From Halomicrobium zhouii (GTDB lineage: Archaea > Halobacteriota > Halobacteria > Halobacteriales > Haloarculaceae), in the NCBI RefSeq assembly GCF_900114435.1, contig NZ_FOZK01000001.1, forward strand, positions 434,001 to 498,000: DNA of 64,000 nt, in the 5' to 3' direction. The notes beneath the pieces are model-generated. The model was not told where the DNA came from, made no database searches, and worked only from the letters and a program-made list of their open reading frames with translations. A program made the translations under genes and the position numbers. Of the stretch, positions 18,945 through 28,028 are shown in pieces. The stretch's first letter is position 1. Every line of letters begins with the position of its first letter.

Positions 18945-20711
18945 CTAATCATCTGCCGAAATCGGCGCCCCCTCGGCGTCGGTCGGCGCCGGACTCTCGC
19001 CGTCGTCGAAGGGGTACCACGACTGCTTGGCGTCGGTGAGCGAGAGGTCCTCGTACCCCTCGACCTCCTCCGGTTCGGCGAGTTCGACGATGGTCTCGTG
19101 GCCGGTGGCGTCGACCCACTCGCGGAACGTCTGGCCGTCCTCCCGGAGTGCGGCGTAGGCCTCGACGAGGTTGGCGATCATGCCGGGTACCTCGTCGGCG
19201 GGGACGCGCTGGCGGACCCAGTCGATGAAGGTGGGCTCCTCGCCGATGCCGCCGCCGACGCCGACGTCCATCGCCTCCACCATCTCGCCGTCCTTGCGGG
19301 CCCGCATCCCCTGGAGGCCGATGTCGGCCGTCATCGCCTGGCCGCAGTCGGCCGTACAGCCCGAGTAGTGGATCTTGATCCGGTCGACGTCGTCGGGGAC
19401 GTCGACGTGCTCGCCGAGCCAGCGCAGCAGGCGCGCGGTCCGCGCCTTCGTCTCGGTCAGCGCGATGGAGCAGAACTCCGTCCCGGTGCAGGCCATCGCC
19501 CCCTGCTCGAAGGGGTTCGGCTCGGGCGTGTAGGTATCGAGCAGCGGCTCGGTGAGCAGGTTCTTCAGGTTCCCGTCGGGGACGTTCATGATCAGGGGGT
19601 TCTGGCGGCGGGTCAGCCGCACCTCGCCGGAGCCGTAGGCGTCGGCCAGGTCCGCCAGTTCGATGGCGTCCTCGGCGGGCATGCGGCCGACGGGCACCGA
19701 GAGCCCGACGTAGTTCCGGTCGTCCTGCTGGTCGTAGACGCCGACGTGGTCGTGGGCGCCGCGCTCGGCGGGTTTGCCGGCGTTGTACGTGTACTCGCCG
19801 CGGAAGTTCGTCCCGGCGCGGGCGGGCTCGAAGGAGAGCCGCTCGACCATCTCCTCGCGGATCTTCTCCGTCCCCCAGTCGTCGACGAAGAAGCGGGCGC
19901 GGTTCTTCGAGCGGTTCTGCCGGTCGCCCTCCTCGTGGTACAGTTCGACGAACGTCCGGACCGTCTCGTAGGCCTGGTCGCGGCGGACGAACACGTCCAG
20001 CGAGCGGGCGGGGCGCGGTTCGCGGCCGCCGAGGCCGCCGCCCACGCGGACGTTGAACCCCTTGACCTCTTCGCCGTCGACGACGGTGTGAGCGGGTTCG
20101 AGCCCGATGTCGTTGATAGAGTCCTGGGCGCAGCCCTGGCGACAGCCCGACACCGAGATGTTGAACTTCCGGGGCATGTTGCACAGCGCGTCGTCGCCAC
20201 GGATGCCCGCCTGGATCTCGTCGAGCAGTTCGCGGCTCTCGACGTACTCGTCGGCCTTGCCGGCGACCGGACAGCCGGAGATGTTGCGCATCGTGTCGCC
20301 GCCGGCCGAGCGCGAGGAGACGCCGACGGCCTCGAGTTTCTCCCAGATCTCGGGAATGTCCTCGAGCTTGAGCCAGTGGAGCTGGATCGACTGCCGGGTC
20401 GTGAAGTCGACCCAGCCGTTGCCGAACTCGGGGTTCTCGACCGGCCCCTTGGCGTAGTCGCGGGCGACCTCGCCGATGGCCTGGAGCTGGCCGGGCTCCA
20501 GAACGCCGCCGCAGTTGGTCAGGCGCATCATGAAGTAGCTCTCCTGGCCGCCGCGGTGGTGGAACACCCCCCAGAACTTGAACCGGGAGAACCACTCCTC
20601 GCGCTCCTCCTCGGGGATCGACTCCCAGCCGTTCTCGGCGAACTCCTCTAGCTTCTCCCTGACGTCGTCGCCGTACAGTTCTCCTTTCCAGTCTTCCTTC
20701 TTGTGGGCCAT
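18945..20711 (-). CDS. nasD: Assimilatory ferredoxin-nitrite reductase
   Basis: Six-electron reduction of nitrite to ammonium using reduced ferredoxin, siroheme and one [4Fe-4S] cluster. 588 aa with the duplicated ferredoxin-like plus NiR/SiR repeats. The cluster/siroheme cysteines lie in ACTGTEFCS (about 408-415) and SGCTADCGQ (about 449-453). An upstream half has FTTRQSIQLHW and NISGCPVAG. It is very close to haloarchaeal NasD; a sulfite reductase is less likely given the neighbours. It is the last gene of the nitrate cluster, separated from mobA by 186 bp, so it may have its own promoter. Confidence 0.93.
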   Translation of the reverse strand: MAHKKEDWKGELYGDDVREKLEEFAENGWESIPEEEREEWFSRFKFWGVFHHRGGQESYFMMRLTNCGGVLEPGQLQAIGEVARDYAKGPVENPEFGNGWVDFTTRQSIQLHWLKLEDIPEIWEKLEAVGVSSRSAGGDTMRNISGCPVAGKADEYVESRELLDEIQAGIRGDDALCNMPRKFNISVSGCRQGCAQDSINDIGLEPAHTVVDGEEVKGFNVRVGGGLGGREPRPARSLDVFVRRDQAYETVRTFVELYHEEGDRQNRSKNRARFFVDDWGTEKIREEMVERLSFEPARAGTNFRGEYTYNAGKPAERGAHDHVGVYDQQDDRNYVGLSVPVGRMPAEDAIELADLADAYGSGEVRLTRRQNPLIMNVPDGNLKNLLTEPLLDTYTPEPNPFEQGAMACTGTEFCSIALTETKARTARLLRWLGEHVDVPDDVDRIKIHYSGCTADCGQAMTADIGLQGMRARKDGEMVEAMDVGVGGGIGEEPTFIDWVRQRVPADEVPGMIANLVEAYAALREDGQTFREWVDATGHETIVELAEPEEVEGYEDLSLTDAKQSWYPFDDGESPAPTDAEGAPISADD

Positions 20712-20727
20712 TGTATCACTCTGTCTT

Positions 20728-20761
20728 TGTAGATCTTCCTCATTCGCGCTTCATATCTACA
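20728..20761. promoter_or_regulatory. Inverted repeat upstream of nasD
   Basis: TGTAGAT (20728-20734) and ATCTACA (20755-20761) form perfect 7-bp arms around a 20-nt spacer, 17-50 nt before the nasD ATG. The position fits an operator or a leader hairpin of the nitrite reductase mRNA. The assignment rests on symmetry and position only. Confidence 0.4.
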
Positions 20762-20897
20762 CGAACGTCCTTTGTTCTACGGCTAGAATACGCGAACGCG
20801 CCGGCAATAAGGGTAATCGTCACACATTTCAAAAATTACGGCCTGGATCCGGACGAACGGTCGAAGTACAAGGACCTAGAACGCCTTATACTGCCCC

Positions 20898-21491
20898 TCA
20901 ATTTTCGATCCGTCCAGTGACGGCCGCCAGATCGGTGCGCGAGTTGACGTTCGTAAAGGGCGATCGGTACCTGGTGACGTCGTCGGCGTCGACGACGACG
21001 GGGTCCACGCGCGCGAGAACGTCGTACAGCCGCCGGGACCCCGCCGCGAGCGTACGGTCACAGGCGACGCGGCCGGCGTGGCGATCGTAGACCGCGTGGA
21101 GCGGGTGGAGGCGGTCGTCTGCCCGCGGCACGGCCGCCGAGTCCACGGCCGCGAACAGGCGCTCGAACAGCGCGGGGTCGGCGAGCGGCATGTCGCAGGC
21201 GACGACGGCGACGGCGTTCCCGCTCGCGACCCGCAGTCCGGTCCGCATGCCGGCGACCGGCCCCTCGTCCGGCACGGGGTCGACGGCCACCCGGTAGGGG
21301 ATCCCCTCCAGCGCGTCGGCGACGGCAGTCCGCTGGTCGTCCCGACAGTTCACGACGAGTTCGTCGGTCACCGCTCCCAGACGGTCGGCGACGCGACGGA
21401 TCATCGGCCGTCCGTCCACCTCGGCGAAGGATTTGTCGGCCTCGCCGAAGCGCGTCGAGCGACCGCCGGCGAGGACGAGTCCCGAGCGCAT
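20898..21491 (-). CDS. mobA: Molybdenum cofactor guanylyltransferase (nasC-type)
   Basis: Attaches GMP to Mo-molybdopterin to give the MGD form used by nitrate reductase. 197 aa. N-terminal nucleotide-binding LVLAGGRSTRFGEADKSF, then DPVPDEGPVAGMRTGLR and the acidic VVACDMPLADP metal site, in the usual order. It begins 1 bp after the narK stop, so the two are almost certainly co-transcribed. Haloferax mediterranei is described as having a comparable gene, nasC, beside its nitrate reductase. Confidence 0.93.
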   Translation of the reverse strand: MRSGLVLAGGRSTRFGEADKSFAEVDGRPMIRRVADRLGAVTDELVVNCRDDQRTAVADALEGIPYRVAVDPVPDEGPVAGMRTGLRVASGNAVAVVACDMPLADPALFERLFAAVDSAAVPRADDRLHPLHAVYDRHAGRVACDRTLAAGSRRLYDVLARVDPVVVDADDVTRYRSPFTNVNSRTDLAAVTGRIEN

Positions 21492-21492
21492 C

Positions 21493-22788
21493 TCAGTCGC
21501 CTCCGGGTTCGACCTGCGGCCCCTCCGACTCGACCGAGACGAAGCCGTCGACGTTGGCCCGGGCAGCGATCTCCGGGCGGGCGACCCAGGCGTTCAGGGC
21601 CACGATGGGGACCACGACCACCGCGACGACGGCGTACCCCCCGTGGATGGTCCAGACGTCCGCGACCGAGGCGAAGGCGACGGGGAAGGCGATGCCGCCG
21701 ACGGTGCCGACGCCGCCGACGATGCCCGCCGCCGCCCCCGACCTGTCGGGGAACATCGCGGGCACCTGCGCGAAGATGGCGCCGTTGGTGAACCCGCAGC
21801 AGAGGCCGACCAGCCCGACCGCGGCGACGGTCGGGAGGACGTTCCCCGTCAGGCCCACGGCGGTGAGGAGGACCATCGCGGCGACCACCGTCGACACGCA
21901 GATCAGCGTCCACTGCTCCCGGTAGCGCCCCGTGAACCACGGGAGGACGTTCGTCTCGCCCCGCGCGAGCCGATCCGAGACGTAGCCGCTGATCGGGCGC
22001 AGCAGGCCCGAGGCCAGCGGGAACGCCGCCGCAAACGTCGAGGCGACGACCAGGTCGGTCCCGAACCCTTCGCGGAAGTACGTCGGGAGCCAGCTGTTCA
22101 TCGAGATCTCGAGCCCGAAGCTCAGGGCGTAGCCGAGCGCCAGCGCGACGACGCCGTAGCGCGTCGCGATGTGGAGCCACGACGACAGCGTCGCGTTCTC
22201 GGCGTTCTCCGCCGCGGTGGACTCGCTGGGCGCGTCGGTCCCCAGGAGGAGGTACAGCGCTCCCATCGCCAGCGCGCCGACGCCGGTGACGACGAACGCC
22301 GACCGCCAGTCGGTCCCGAACAGCCGCGGGAGGGCCAGCGCGCCCACGGCCGCCCCTGTGTTCCCCAGTCCGGCGTAGAGGCCCTGGGCGAGCCCCAGTT
22401 GCTCGTCGGGGAACCACTGTGCGACGTGCTGGACGCCGACGACGAAGGTGAGCCCCGCCGTCGCCACCGCGAGGCGCGCGGCGAAGAACACCACGTAGTC
22501 GGTCGCGTAGGCGCTGGCGACGGAACTGACCCCGACGACAGCCAGGACTGCTCCGAACACGTTCGACGCGCCGAACCGGTCGGCGAGCCAGCCGGCGACG
22601 GCCCGTCCCGGCGGCGAGATCCAGATTGCGGCACTGGCCAGCACGGCCACGTCGGCCAGCGACAGCCCGAAGTCGTCCCCGATGGGGCCCGTAAACGGGG
22701 CGAAGGAGAACCAGACGATCACGGAGAAGTTGAACCCGGCGGTGGCCAGCGCCAGCGTCCGCCACCGGGTCATCCGGATCAGTCCCAT
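21493..22788 (-). CDS. Nitrate/nitrite transporter, NarK/NasB family, copy 1
   Basis: 431-aa major facilitator with 12 hydrophobic segments. It begins [20 protein letters not shown], matching its tandem paralogue residue for residue over most of that stretch; that is why the ATG at 22788 is preferred over a longer frame. The nitrate signature is present in both halves ([20 protein letters not shown] and [15 protein letters not shown]). Imports nitrate or exchanges it for nitrite. It lies between narK copy 2 and mobA, 1 bp before mobA. Confidence 0.93.
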   Translation of the reverse strand: MGLIRMTRWRTLALATAGFNFSVIVWFSFAPFTGPIGDDFGLSLADVAVLASAAIWISPPGRAVAGWLADRFGASNVFGAVLAVVGVSSVASAYATDYVVFFAARLAVATAGLTFVVGVQHVAQWFPDEQLGLAQGLYAGLGNTGAAVGALALPRLFGTDWRSAFVVTGVGALAMGALYLLLGTDAPSESTAAENAENATLSSWLHIATRYGVVALALGYALSFGLEISMNSWLPTYFREGFGTDLVVASTFAAAFPLASGLLRPISGYVSDRLARGETNVLPWFTGRYREQWTLICVSTVVAAMVLLTAVGLTGNVLPTVAAVGLVGLCCGFTNGAIFAQVPAMFPDRSGAAAGIVGGVGTVGGIAFPVAFASVADVWTIHGGYAVVAVVVVPIVALNAWVARPEIAARANVDGFVSVESEGPQVEPGGD

Positions 22789-23185
22789 CGACTCACCCCG
22801 GTTCGGTCCGGGCGAGGGCAGCGACCCGCGCTCGGCCGCGAGCCGGGCGGGAACCGGCCGCGACAGACTCGATCCGTGCAACCGTCCACTGAAGTCGGTA
22901 ATTCCGTTACACGCACGCAGTATTCACTACGAGATACGAAGTATCCACGCGGACTAAATGGTGTGCAACACGTTCGTCAACCTATCTCTGGCCCGGCTGG
23001 ACGGACGGTCGATATGAGGATGTGTTCCCTCTGTTTAAGGTTGTAAAGCGTGGAGAAACTGCCCGGGTATCCACACGACCGGGCGGAAACCGTCGCTCGA
23101 AGGCGGCCCCACCCGGCGACGCGACCGCCACCGGTGCGCGCCAGGTTCCCCCGGAGCAGCCGTGAAACGACGGCCTGGCCCGCCC
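22789..23185. other. Intergenic region between the two narK genes
   Basis: 397 bp without a gene. An AT-richer part (about 22895-22960) contains ATACGAAGTAT, a small perfect inverted repeat, beside AGTATTCACTACG, and may hold the promoter of copy 1. A short T/A stretch near 23030-23045 is a weak candidate for the copy-2 transcript end. Nothing else stands out. Confidence 0.4.
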
Positions 23186-24508
23186 TCAGTCCCCGCCCGG
23201 GGTCGTCGACTCGGTGCCCGACGAACCCACCAGCCAGCCGTCGGTGGTCGCCCGCCGGGCGATGTGGGGTCGGTAGACCCACGCGTTCAGCAGGACGATG
23301 GGGATCATCGAGGCGCCCACGATGGCGTAGCCGACGTGGAGGTTCGGGAGCAGCGTCGACGAGTAGACGAGCGGGTAGACGATGCCGCCCACCGTGCCGA
23401 TGCCGCCGACGATGCCCGCGACGGACCCGGAGCTGTCCGGGAACATCGCCGGGACCTGCGCGAAGATGGCGCCCTCCGCGAAGGCACAGCCTGTCCCGAC
23501 GAGGAAGCCCGCGCCGACCGCGACGAGCACCTCGCCGCTGAGGCCCGCGAACGTCATCCCGACCATCGCGACGACGACGAAACACAGGGTCAGGAACGTC
23601 CACTGTTCGCGGTAGCGCCCCGTGAACCACGGGAGGATGTCCTTCTCCTTGCGCGCGAGCAGGTCGCTGACGTAGCCGCCGATCGGTCGAAGGAGGCCCG
23701 CCGCGACGGAGAACGTCGCGGCGAACGTCGAGGCCAGCACGAGGTTGTCCGTGGCGAACCCCTCCCTGTAGTACGTCGCGAGCCAGCCGTTCATCGACAG
23801 CTCCAGGCCGAACGTCATCACGTACGCCAGCGCGAGCACGACGGTCCCGTAGCGGGTCGCCGTGTGGACCCACTGCTTGAAGGTGGCACTCTGGGCGGTC
23901 GCTTCCCGCTTCTCTTCGGATTTCGCTGCCTCGCCGAGCGCGTAGTAGGCGATGGCGAGGCCGATGGAGACGAGGCCGGTCCAGAAGAACGCCGCGCGCC
24001 AGTTCGTCTGGAAGACGGGGCCGGACCAGTCCGGCCCGAACACGCGCGGGAGGACGAGCGCCCCACCGGCGGCCCCGGCGTTCCCGATGCCGGCGTAGAT
24101 GCCCTCCGCGGTGCCGAGCTGGCCCTCCTCGAACCACTCGGAGACGTGCTGGATGCCGATGACGAAGGTGATGCCCGCCGTCGCGACGATGAGGCGAGTG
24201 ACGAAGAACACGCCGTAGCTCTCGGCGAAGGCGCTCGCGATGGAGAACACGCCGACGTAGCCCAGCACGATGGCGAACACCGCCGGCGCCCCGAACTTGT
24301 CCGAGAGCCAGCCCGTCAGGATCCGGCCGAACGGCGCGAGCCAGATGGCCGAACTCGCCAGGATCCCGATCTCGGCCAGCGAGAGGCCGAACTCCTCGGC
24401 CATCGGCCCGGTGAAGGGGGCGAAGGAGAACCAGATCAGGAACGAGAAGTTGAACCCGACGGTGGCGAGCACGAGCGTCCGCCACTTCGTCATCCGGATC
24501 AGTCCCAT
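23186..24508 (-). CDS. Nitrate/nitrite transporter, NarK/NasB family, copy 2
   Basis: 440-aa major facilitator, tandem paralogue of the downstream copy. Same N-terminus ([20 protein letters not shown]) and the same two signatures ([20 protein letters not shown] and [15 protein letters not shown]). It differs by a longer stretch after the first signature ([13 protein letters not shown]) and a charged loop [15 protein letters not shown]. Tandem carriers may differ in affinity or direction (nitrate uptake against nitrite export). It lies directly downstream of nasA. Confidence 0.93.
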   Translation of the reverse strand: MGLIRMTKWRTLVLATVGFNFSFLIWFSFAPFTGPMAEEFGLSLAEIGILASSAIWLAPFGRILTGWLSDKFGAPAVFAIVLGYVGVFSIASAFAESYGVFFVTRLIVATAGITFVIGIQHVSEWFEEGQLGTAEGIYAGIGNAGAAGGALVLPRVFGPDWSGPVFQTNWRAAFFWTGLVSIGLAIAYYALGEAAKSEEKREATAQSATFKQWVHTATRYGTVVLALAYVMTFGLELSMNGWLATYYREGFATDNLVLASTFAATFSVAAGLLRPIGGYVSDLLARKEKDILPWFTGRYREQWTFLTLCFVVVAMVGMTFAGLSGEVLVAVGAGFLVGTGCAFAEGAIFAQVPAMFPDSSGSVAGIVGGIGTVGGIVYPLVYSSTLLPNLHVGYAIVGASMIPIVLLNAWVYRPHIARRATTDGWLVGSSGTESTTPGGD

Positions 24509-24967
24509 CGGTCTCCCACCTCCACCGGACTGCCCGCCCGGTCGCTCACGCCACGCCCCGTCGATCCTCCACGATCGTTATCGGGGAAATCTGGCCATTT
24601 GTATCGTTTTCCGCCACCTCCCGTAATGTTTGGCGACTTCATGTACGGATAGTTGGTAGATTGCGACCCTATTAACGCTGGCCACACCGATCGTTCGAAT
24701 TATGGGCACTACGGTGGACGGCCGGCCACAATTAAACGAAGTAATATGCATATTATCACGATCGATCCGGTTCTGCTGCCCGTTCGCACGGTTCAGCAGG
24801 CCCCGTCTCGACGCGGCCCTGTCGGCGTAACGGGGGCCGACCGCACGACGATGCCGTCGCTACGGGGCGATCGACCGGCGCGAGAACCGACGAGGCCGAC
24901 GACTGGCGGAGTAGTGCGAGCGCGCCAGCGGCGCCCGCGTGGAGCGCCCGGTGCGCTACCCGCCTTC
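24509..24967. other. Intergenic region between narK copy 2 and nasA
   Basis: No gene. 24570-24760 is AT-rich and probably holds the narK copy 2 promoter on the minus strand. It contains a perfect palindrome at 24742-24755. 24760-24967 returns to high GC and shows nothing I can name. Confidence 0.45.
24742..24755. promoter_or_regulatory. Perfect 14-bp palindrome in the nasA-narK interval
   Basis: TAATATGCATATTA is perfectly symmetric and very AT-rich for this genome. It lies 234 nt upstream of the narK copy 2 ATG. It could be a binding site for a dimeric regulator. Assigned from symmetry alone. Confidence 0.4.
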
Positions 24968-25049
24968 ATAGTGGTGGTTGTAAGCCCTTACCGGCGTTCG
25001 ACGTGGACGGTACCGGCGAACGCCGGTAAAAAGTTACAACCACCACTAT
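24968..25049. repeat. Large inverted repeat at the 3' end of nasA
   Basis: Arms 24968-25000 and 25017-25049 are 33 nt each and match at 29 positions; the four mismatches are consecutive (17-20 of the arm). The loop is 16 nt. The outer 16 bp pair ATAGTGGTGGTTGTAA with its complement, and the inner 13 bp pair TTACCGGCGTTCG. The right arm touches the last base of the nasA stop codon. It could act as a 3'-end processing or termination structure, or be a small non-autonomous element. No target duplication is visible. Confidence 0.8.
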
Positions 25050-27199
25050 CAGTCGTCGGCGGGGACCGACAGGCTCGCGGCGTCGCGCTGGGCAGGCGCG
25101 ACCAGGCGGACGGCGCACTGCTTGAAGTTCGGTTCCTTCGACTGGGGGTCCAGCGCGTCGACGGTGAGCCGGTTCGTCGACGGGTGGTGGATGGGCAGCC
25201 AGACCATCCCCTCCGGGACGGCCGGGTCCGGTTCGACGGTCGCCGGGACCGCGGCGCGGCGGGACTCGACGACGGTCCGGTCGTCCTCGACCGCGTCGCT
25301 GCCGGCGACCGTCTCGGGGTTGATCCGCGCGACTACCAGGCCGGGGTCGTCGACGGACCGCGACCGGATCCCGGTGTTGTACCCATCGGACTCCCGTGCC
25401 GTCGTCAGCGTGAGCGAGTACTCGTCGTCGACGGGTTCCGGGAGGCCCCCCTGGGTTCCGGTGGAGAACTGCGCCTTGCCCGACGCCGTGGGAAACGTCC
25501 AGGACTCGGTGCCGTCGTCGTCCGCGTCGGCGCCGCCGTCGTCTGCATCGTCGGCACCGTCCTCCGCGTCACCAGCACCGCCCTCGTAGTAGCGGTAGCC
25601 GCCCTGCGAGTCGGCATCGGGCGCGGGCCAGCGGACGGCCTTCTCGTCGTCGAGGCGGTCGTAGCCGATCCCCGAGCAGTCGGCCTTCGTCCCCGCGGTG
25701 AGTTCGCGGAACTCGTCGAAGACGGTCTCGGGGTCGGGCGACTTCTCGGGGAACAGGTCAGGGAAGAGGCGCGCGCCGATGGTCGCGATGATCTCCAGGT
25801 CGCTCCGGACGCCGCTTGGAACCGCCGTCGCCGGGCGCACGCGCGAGACGGTGCGCTCCATGTTCATCGTCGTCCCCGAGGACTCGCCCCAGGTCGCCGC
25901 CGGCAGGACGACGTCGGCCAGTTCCGTGGTCTCGGAGCGGAAGGCGTCCTGGGCGACGACGAAGACGTCTTCGAGCCGCTCTCTGGCCGGGCCCGCGTCG
26001 GGCATCCCGGCGACCGGATTGGTGGCGACGGTCCAGACCGCCTCCACCTCGTCGTCGACGGCCTCCACGACGCCGACCGGCCCCGGCCCGGGGTCGTCTG
26101 GCAGCCGCTCGACGGGGACGTCCCAGGCGTCGGCGACGAACGCGCGCTCGTTCGGGTCCGCGAAGGGCCGCTGGCCCGGCCAGCTCCCCTTCGAGGAGCA
26201 GACGCGCGTCCCCATGGAGTTGGCCTGGCCGGTCAGCGAGAACGGGCCGCCGCCGGGCCGGAGGTTCCCCGTCGCCAGCGTGAGGTCGACGAGCGCGCGG
26301 GAGAGCTCCGTGCCCTGGACGTGCTGGTTGACGCCCATGCCCCAGTAACAGAGGGCTTTCCGGTCGAAGGCGTCGGCCAGTCTGTCGACGTCGGCCATCT
26401 CGACGCCCGCTTCCTCGGCCGCCGCCTCGGGCTCTGGTAGCGTCGCCAGCAACTCGTCGAACCCCTCGGTGGCCTCCTCGACGAACGCCTCGTCGACGCG
26501 GTCGGTCTCGACGAGGCGCGCCAGCACGGCGCGGGCGAGCGCGAGGTCTTTGCCAGGTTCGGGTGCGACGTGGCCGTCGGCGTGCTCGGCGGTCTGGGTG
26601 GCGACGGGGTCGACGACGAGCATCTCGGAGCCCTCTTCGCTTGCGGCCTGACGGATCCACCGAAACATCACCGGGTGGGCGACGGCCGGATTCGCCCCCC
26701 AGACGACGTGGCTCTCGGCCTCAGGGATGTCGTCGTAGGTACACGGCGGCGCGTCGCTCCCGAACGCCTGGTAGTAGGCCGTCACCGCGCTGGCCATGCA
26801 GAGGGTGGTGTTGGCGTCGTAGTACCGCGTCCCGAACCCGCCGCGGGCGAGTTTGCCCAGCGCGTAGGCCGCCTCGTTGGTCTGCTGGCCGCTCCCGAGA
26901 ACCGCCACGTCGTCGCCAGCGTCGAGGGTGTCCTCGAAGTGACCGACCACCTCGGCCAGCGCGAGGTCCCACGTCGTCGGAACCAGTTCCCCGTCGCGGC
27001 GAACGAGGGGCTGCGTGAGCCACTCGCCGTCGGGGTCCTGACTCTCCCTGACGCCGCGCTGGCACGCAAGTCCCTGGTTGACCGGGTGGGCCGCGTCACC
27101 CCGGACCACGTCGACGCCGTAGCCGATGTCGACGCCCTGCTGGAGGTGGCCACAGCCGACGGCACACCGCATGCACGTCGTCGGCACCCAGTCGCTCAT
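25049..27199 (-). CDS. nasA: Assimilatory nitrate reductase, molybdopterin subunit
   Basis: Reduces nitrate to nitrite in the cytoplasm with electrons from ferredoxin. 716 aa. An N-terminal [4Fe-4S] site C9-x2-C12-x3-C16...C46 is followed by the molybdopterin oxidoreductase core (GSGQQTNEAAYALGKLARGG, YWGMGVNQHVQGTE, GQANSMGTR). The C-terminal dinucleotide-binding domain (LTTARESDGYNTGIRSRS, WLPIHHPSTNRLTVDAL) is complete. An acidic low-complexity insert (about 527-555) precedes that last domain. There is no Tat signal, as expected for a cytoplasmic assimilatory enzyme. First gene of the nitrate cluster. Confidence 0.95.
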   Translation of the reverse strand: MSDWVPTTCMRCAVGCGHLQQGVDIGYGVDVVRGDAAHPVNQGLACQRGVRESQDPDGEWLTQPLVRRDGELVPTTWDLALAEVVGHFEDTLDAGDDVAVLGSGQQTNEAAYALGKLARGGFGTRYYDANTTLCMASAVTAYYQAFGSDAPPCTYDDIPEAESHVVWGANPAVAHPVMFRWIRQAASEEGSEMLVVDPVATQTAEHADGHVAPEPGKDLALARAVLARLVETDRVDEAFVEEATEGFDELLATLPEPEAAAEEAGVEMADVDRLADAFDRKALCYWGMGVNQHVQGTELSRALVDLTLATGNLRPGGGPFSLTGQANSMGTRVCSSKGSWPGQRPFADPNERAFVADAWDVPVERLPDDPGPGPVGVVEAVDDEVEAVWTVATNPVAGMPDAGPARERLEDVFVVAQDAFRSETTELADVVLPAATWGESSGTTMNMERTVSRVRPATAVPSGVRSDLEIIATIGARLFPDLFPEKSPDPETVFDEFRELTAGTKADCSGIGYDRLDDEKAVRWPAPDADSQGGYRYYEGGAGDAEDGADDADDGGADADDDGTESWTFPTASGKAQFSTGTQGGLPEPVDDEYSLTLTTARESDGYNTGIRSRSVDDPGLVVARINPETVAGSDAVEDDRTVVESRRAAVPATVEPDPAVPEGMVWLPIHHPSTNRLTVDALDPQSKEPNFKQCAVRLVAPAQRDAASLSVPADD

Positions 27200-27487
27200 G
27201 GCTCACCCCGCTGCTGGAAAATATTGCCGAACGTTTGCCCATATTTCGGCCGCATTTGTTCGAATCCCATGGGAATATCTCTTGTTTACCCCCTCGTATT
27301 CAACCTTCAAAACAGTATTCGTTCATAATCGTACACTAGAAACGTGTTCGGGTGTCTATGTGATCACCTTCGACTCGGTGGTCTCTGGACCGACTGTTGG
27401 TGTTTTAGGTTCTGATGGGAGGATCGGCGTGGGTGGAATATTACAGGATTGCGTGCGAGGAGTCGACAGCATTACCGCAAACACGTC

Positions 27488-27595
27488 GAAAGCCCTCGGC
27501 GCGCTCGAGTCGCGCGCCTCGCTGCGTTCCTCGCTCACTTCCGTTCGCTCCGGTACTTGCGTCGGCGTGCTTCCCCGACCCCGTCTCGCCCTTTC
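27488..27595 (-). repeat. Dispersed structured element, copy B1
   Basis: On the minus strand it starts GGTGGACTGAAAGGGCGAG and ends CGAGGGCTTTCGACGTGTTT. GAAAG (27488-27492) and CTTTC (27591-27595) close it. The interior is GC-rich with CGCTGCGTTC and TTCCGTTCGCTC loop-like segments. It faces copy B2. Confidence 0.7.
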
Positions 27596-27804
27596 AGTCC
27601 ACCAGGGATCGCATAGCTCGCGCCATGAAGGCGCTCGCGAATGGCTCCACCAAACCTCCCCGGTCGCTCGCCGTCCGGCGAGCGACACGCGTCCTGACCG
27701 CTCCACCGTCAGAACTCCGTTCTGACGAGCATCGCCTCGCGGTGCTCGGCTCAACGCAACCGCTCGGCCGGGAGCGCGGGGCTGCCTGTGGTCCTGGGAG
27801 GAAT

Positions 27805-27904
27805 GAAAGGGCGAGGTGCGGTCGGCGACGGCGGACGACGTAAGCACGCGAGCAACGCGAGCGCGCGCAACGAGTCCCCCGAGCCGAGCGCGCCGAGGGC
27901 TTTC
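27805..27904 (+). repeat. Dispersed structured element, copy B2
   Basis: The head AGGAATGAAAGGGCGAGG continues identically to copy C (at 33228) for about 30 bp. The tail is CGAGGGCTTTCTGGCTGTTT. GAAAG lies at 27805-27809 and CTTTC at 27900-27904. The middle differs from copy C. Confidence 0.75.
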
Positions 27905-27960
27905 TGGCTGTTTGTGGTGAAGTATTCCGAGCTAGCGGTAGTCCCTAGAGTTGAGGCGGT

Positions 27961-27985
27961 CGGGGCTTTCGAGTTGTTTGCGGTG
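27961..27985 (+). repeat. Tail fragment of the dispersed element, copy E
   Basis: CGGGGCTTTCGAGTTGTTTG followed by CGGTG repeats the 3' end of the family without a recognisable head. It lies about 60 bp after copy B2. Confidence 0.6.
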
Positions 27986-28028
27986 CCGATGACGAAGTCA
28001 GATCAAGAGACGGGGTTGCCAGCCGCAG

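Larger units (their letters stand above)
27200..28028. other. Intergenic region with nasA promoter and repeat copies B1, B2 and E
   Basis: The 829-bp gap divides the nitrate genes from the Moco genes. 27200-27420 is AT-rich and includes TCCCATGGGA and a near-repeat GCCGAAATAT/GGCAATATT just before the nasA ATG; it is the likely nasA control region. Two elements in inverted orientation follow (27488-27595 and 27805-27904), with about 210 bp of GC-rich non-coding DNA between them. A tail-only fragment lies at 27961-27985. Short open frames here translate the repeats. Confidence 0.55.

Noticed and set aside
24968-25049. Definite insertion element (MITE)
   Set aside because: The terminal repeats are suggestive, but no target duplication is visible and no second copy exists in the window, so I list it only as an inverted repeat.
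27250-27275. tRNA T-loop-like TTCGAATCCC
   Set aside because: No acceptor, D or anticodon arm can be formed around it. It lies in the AT-rich nasA promoter region.
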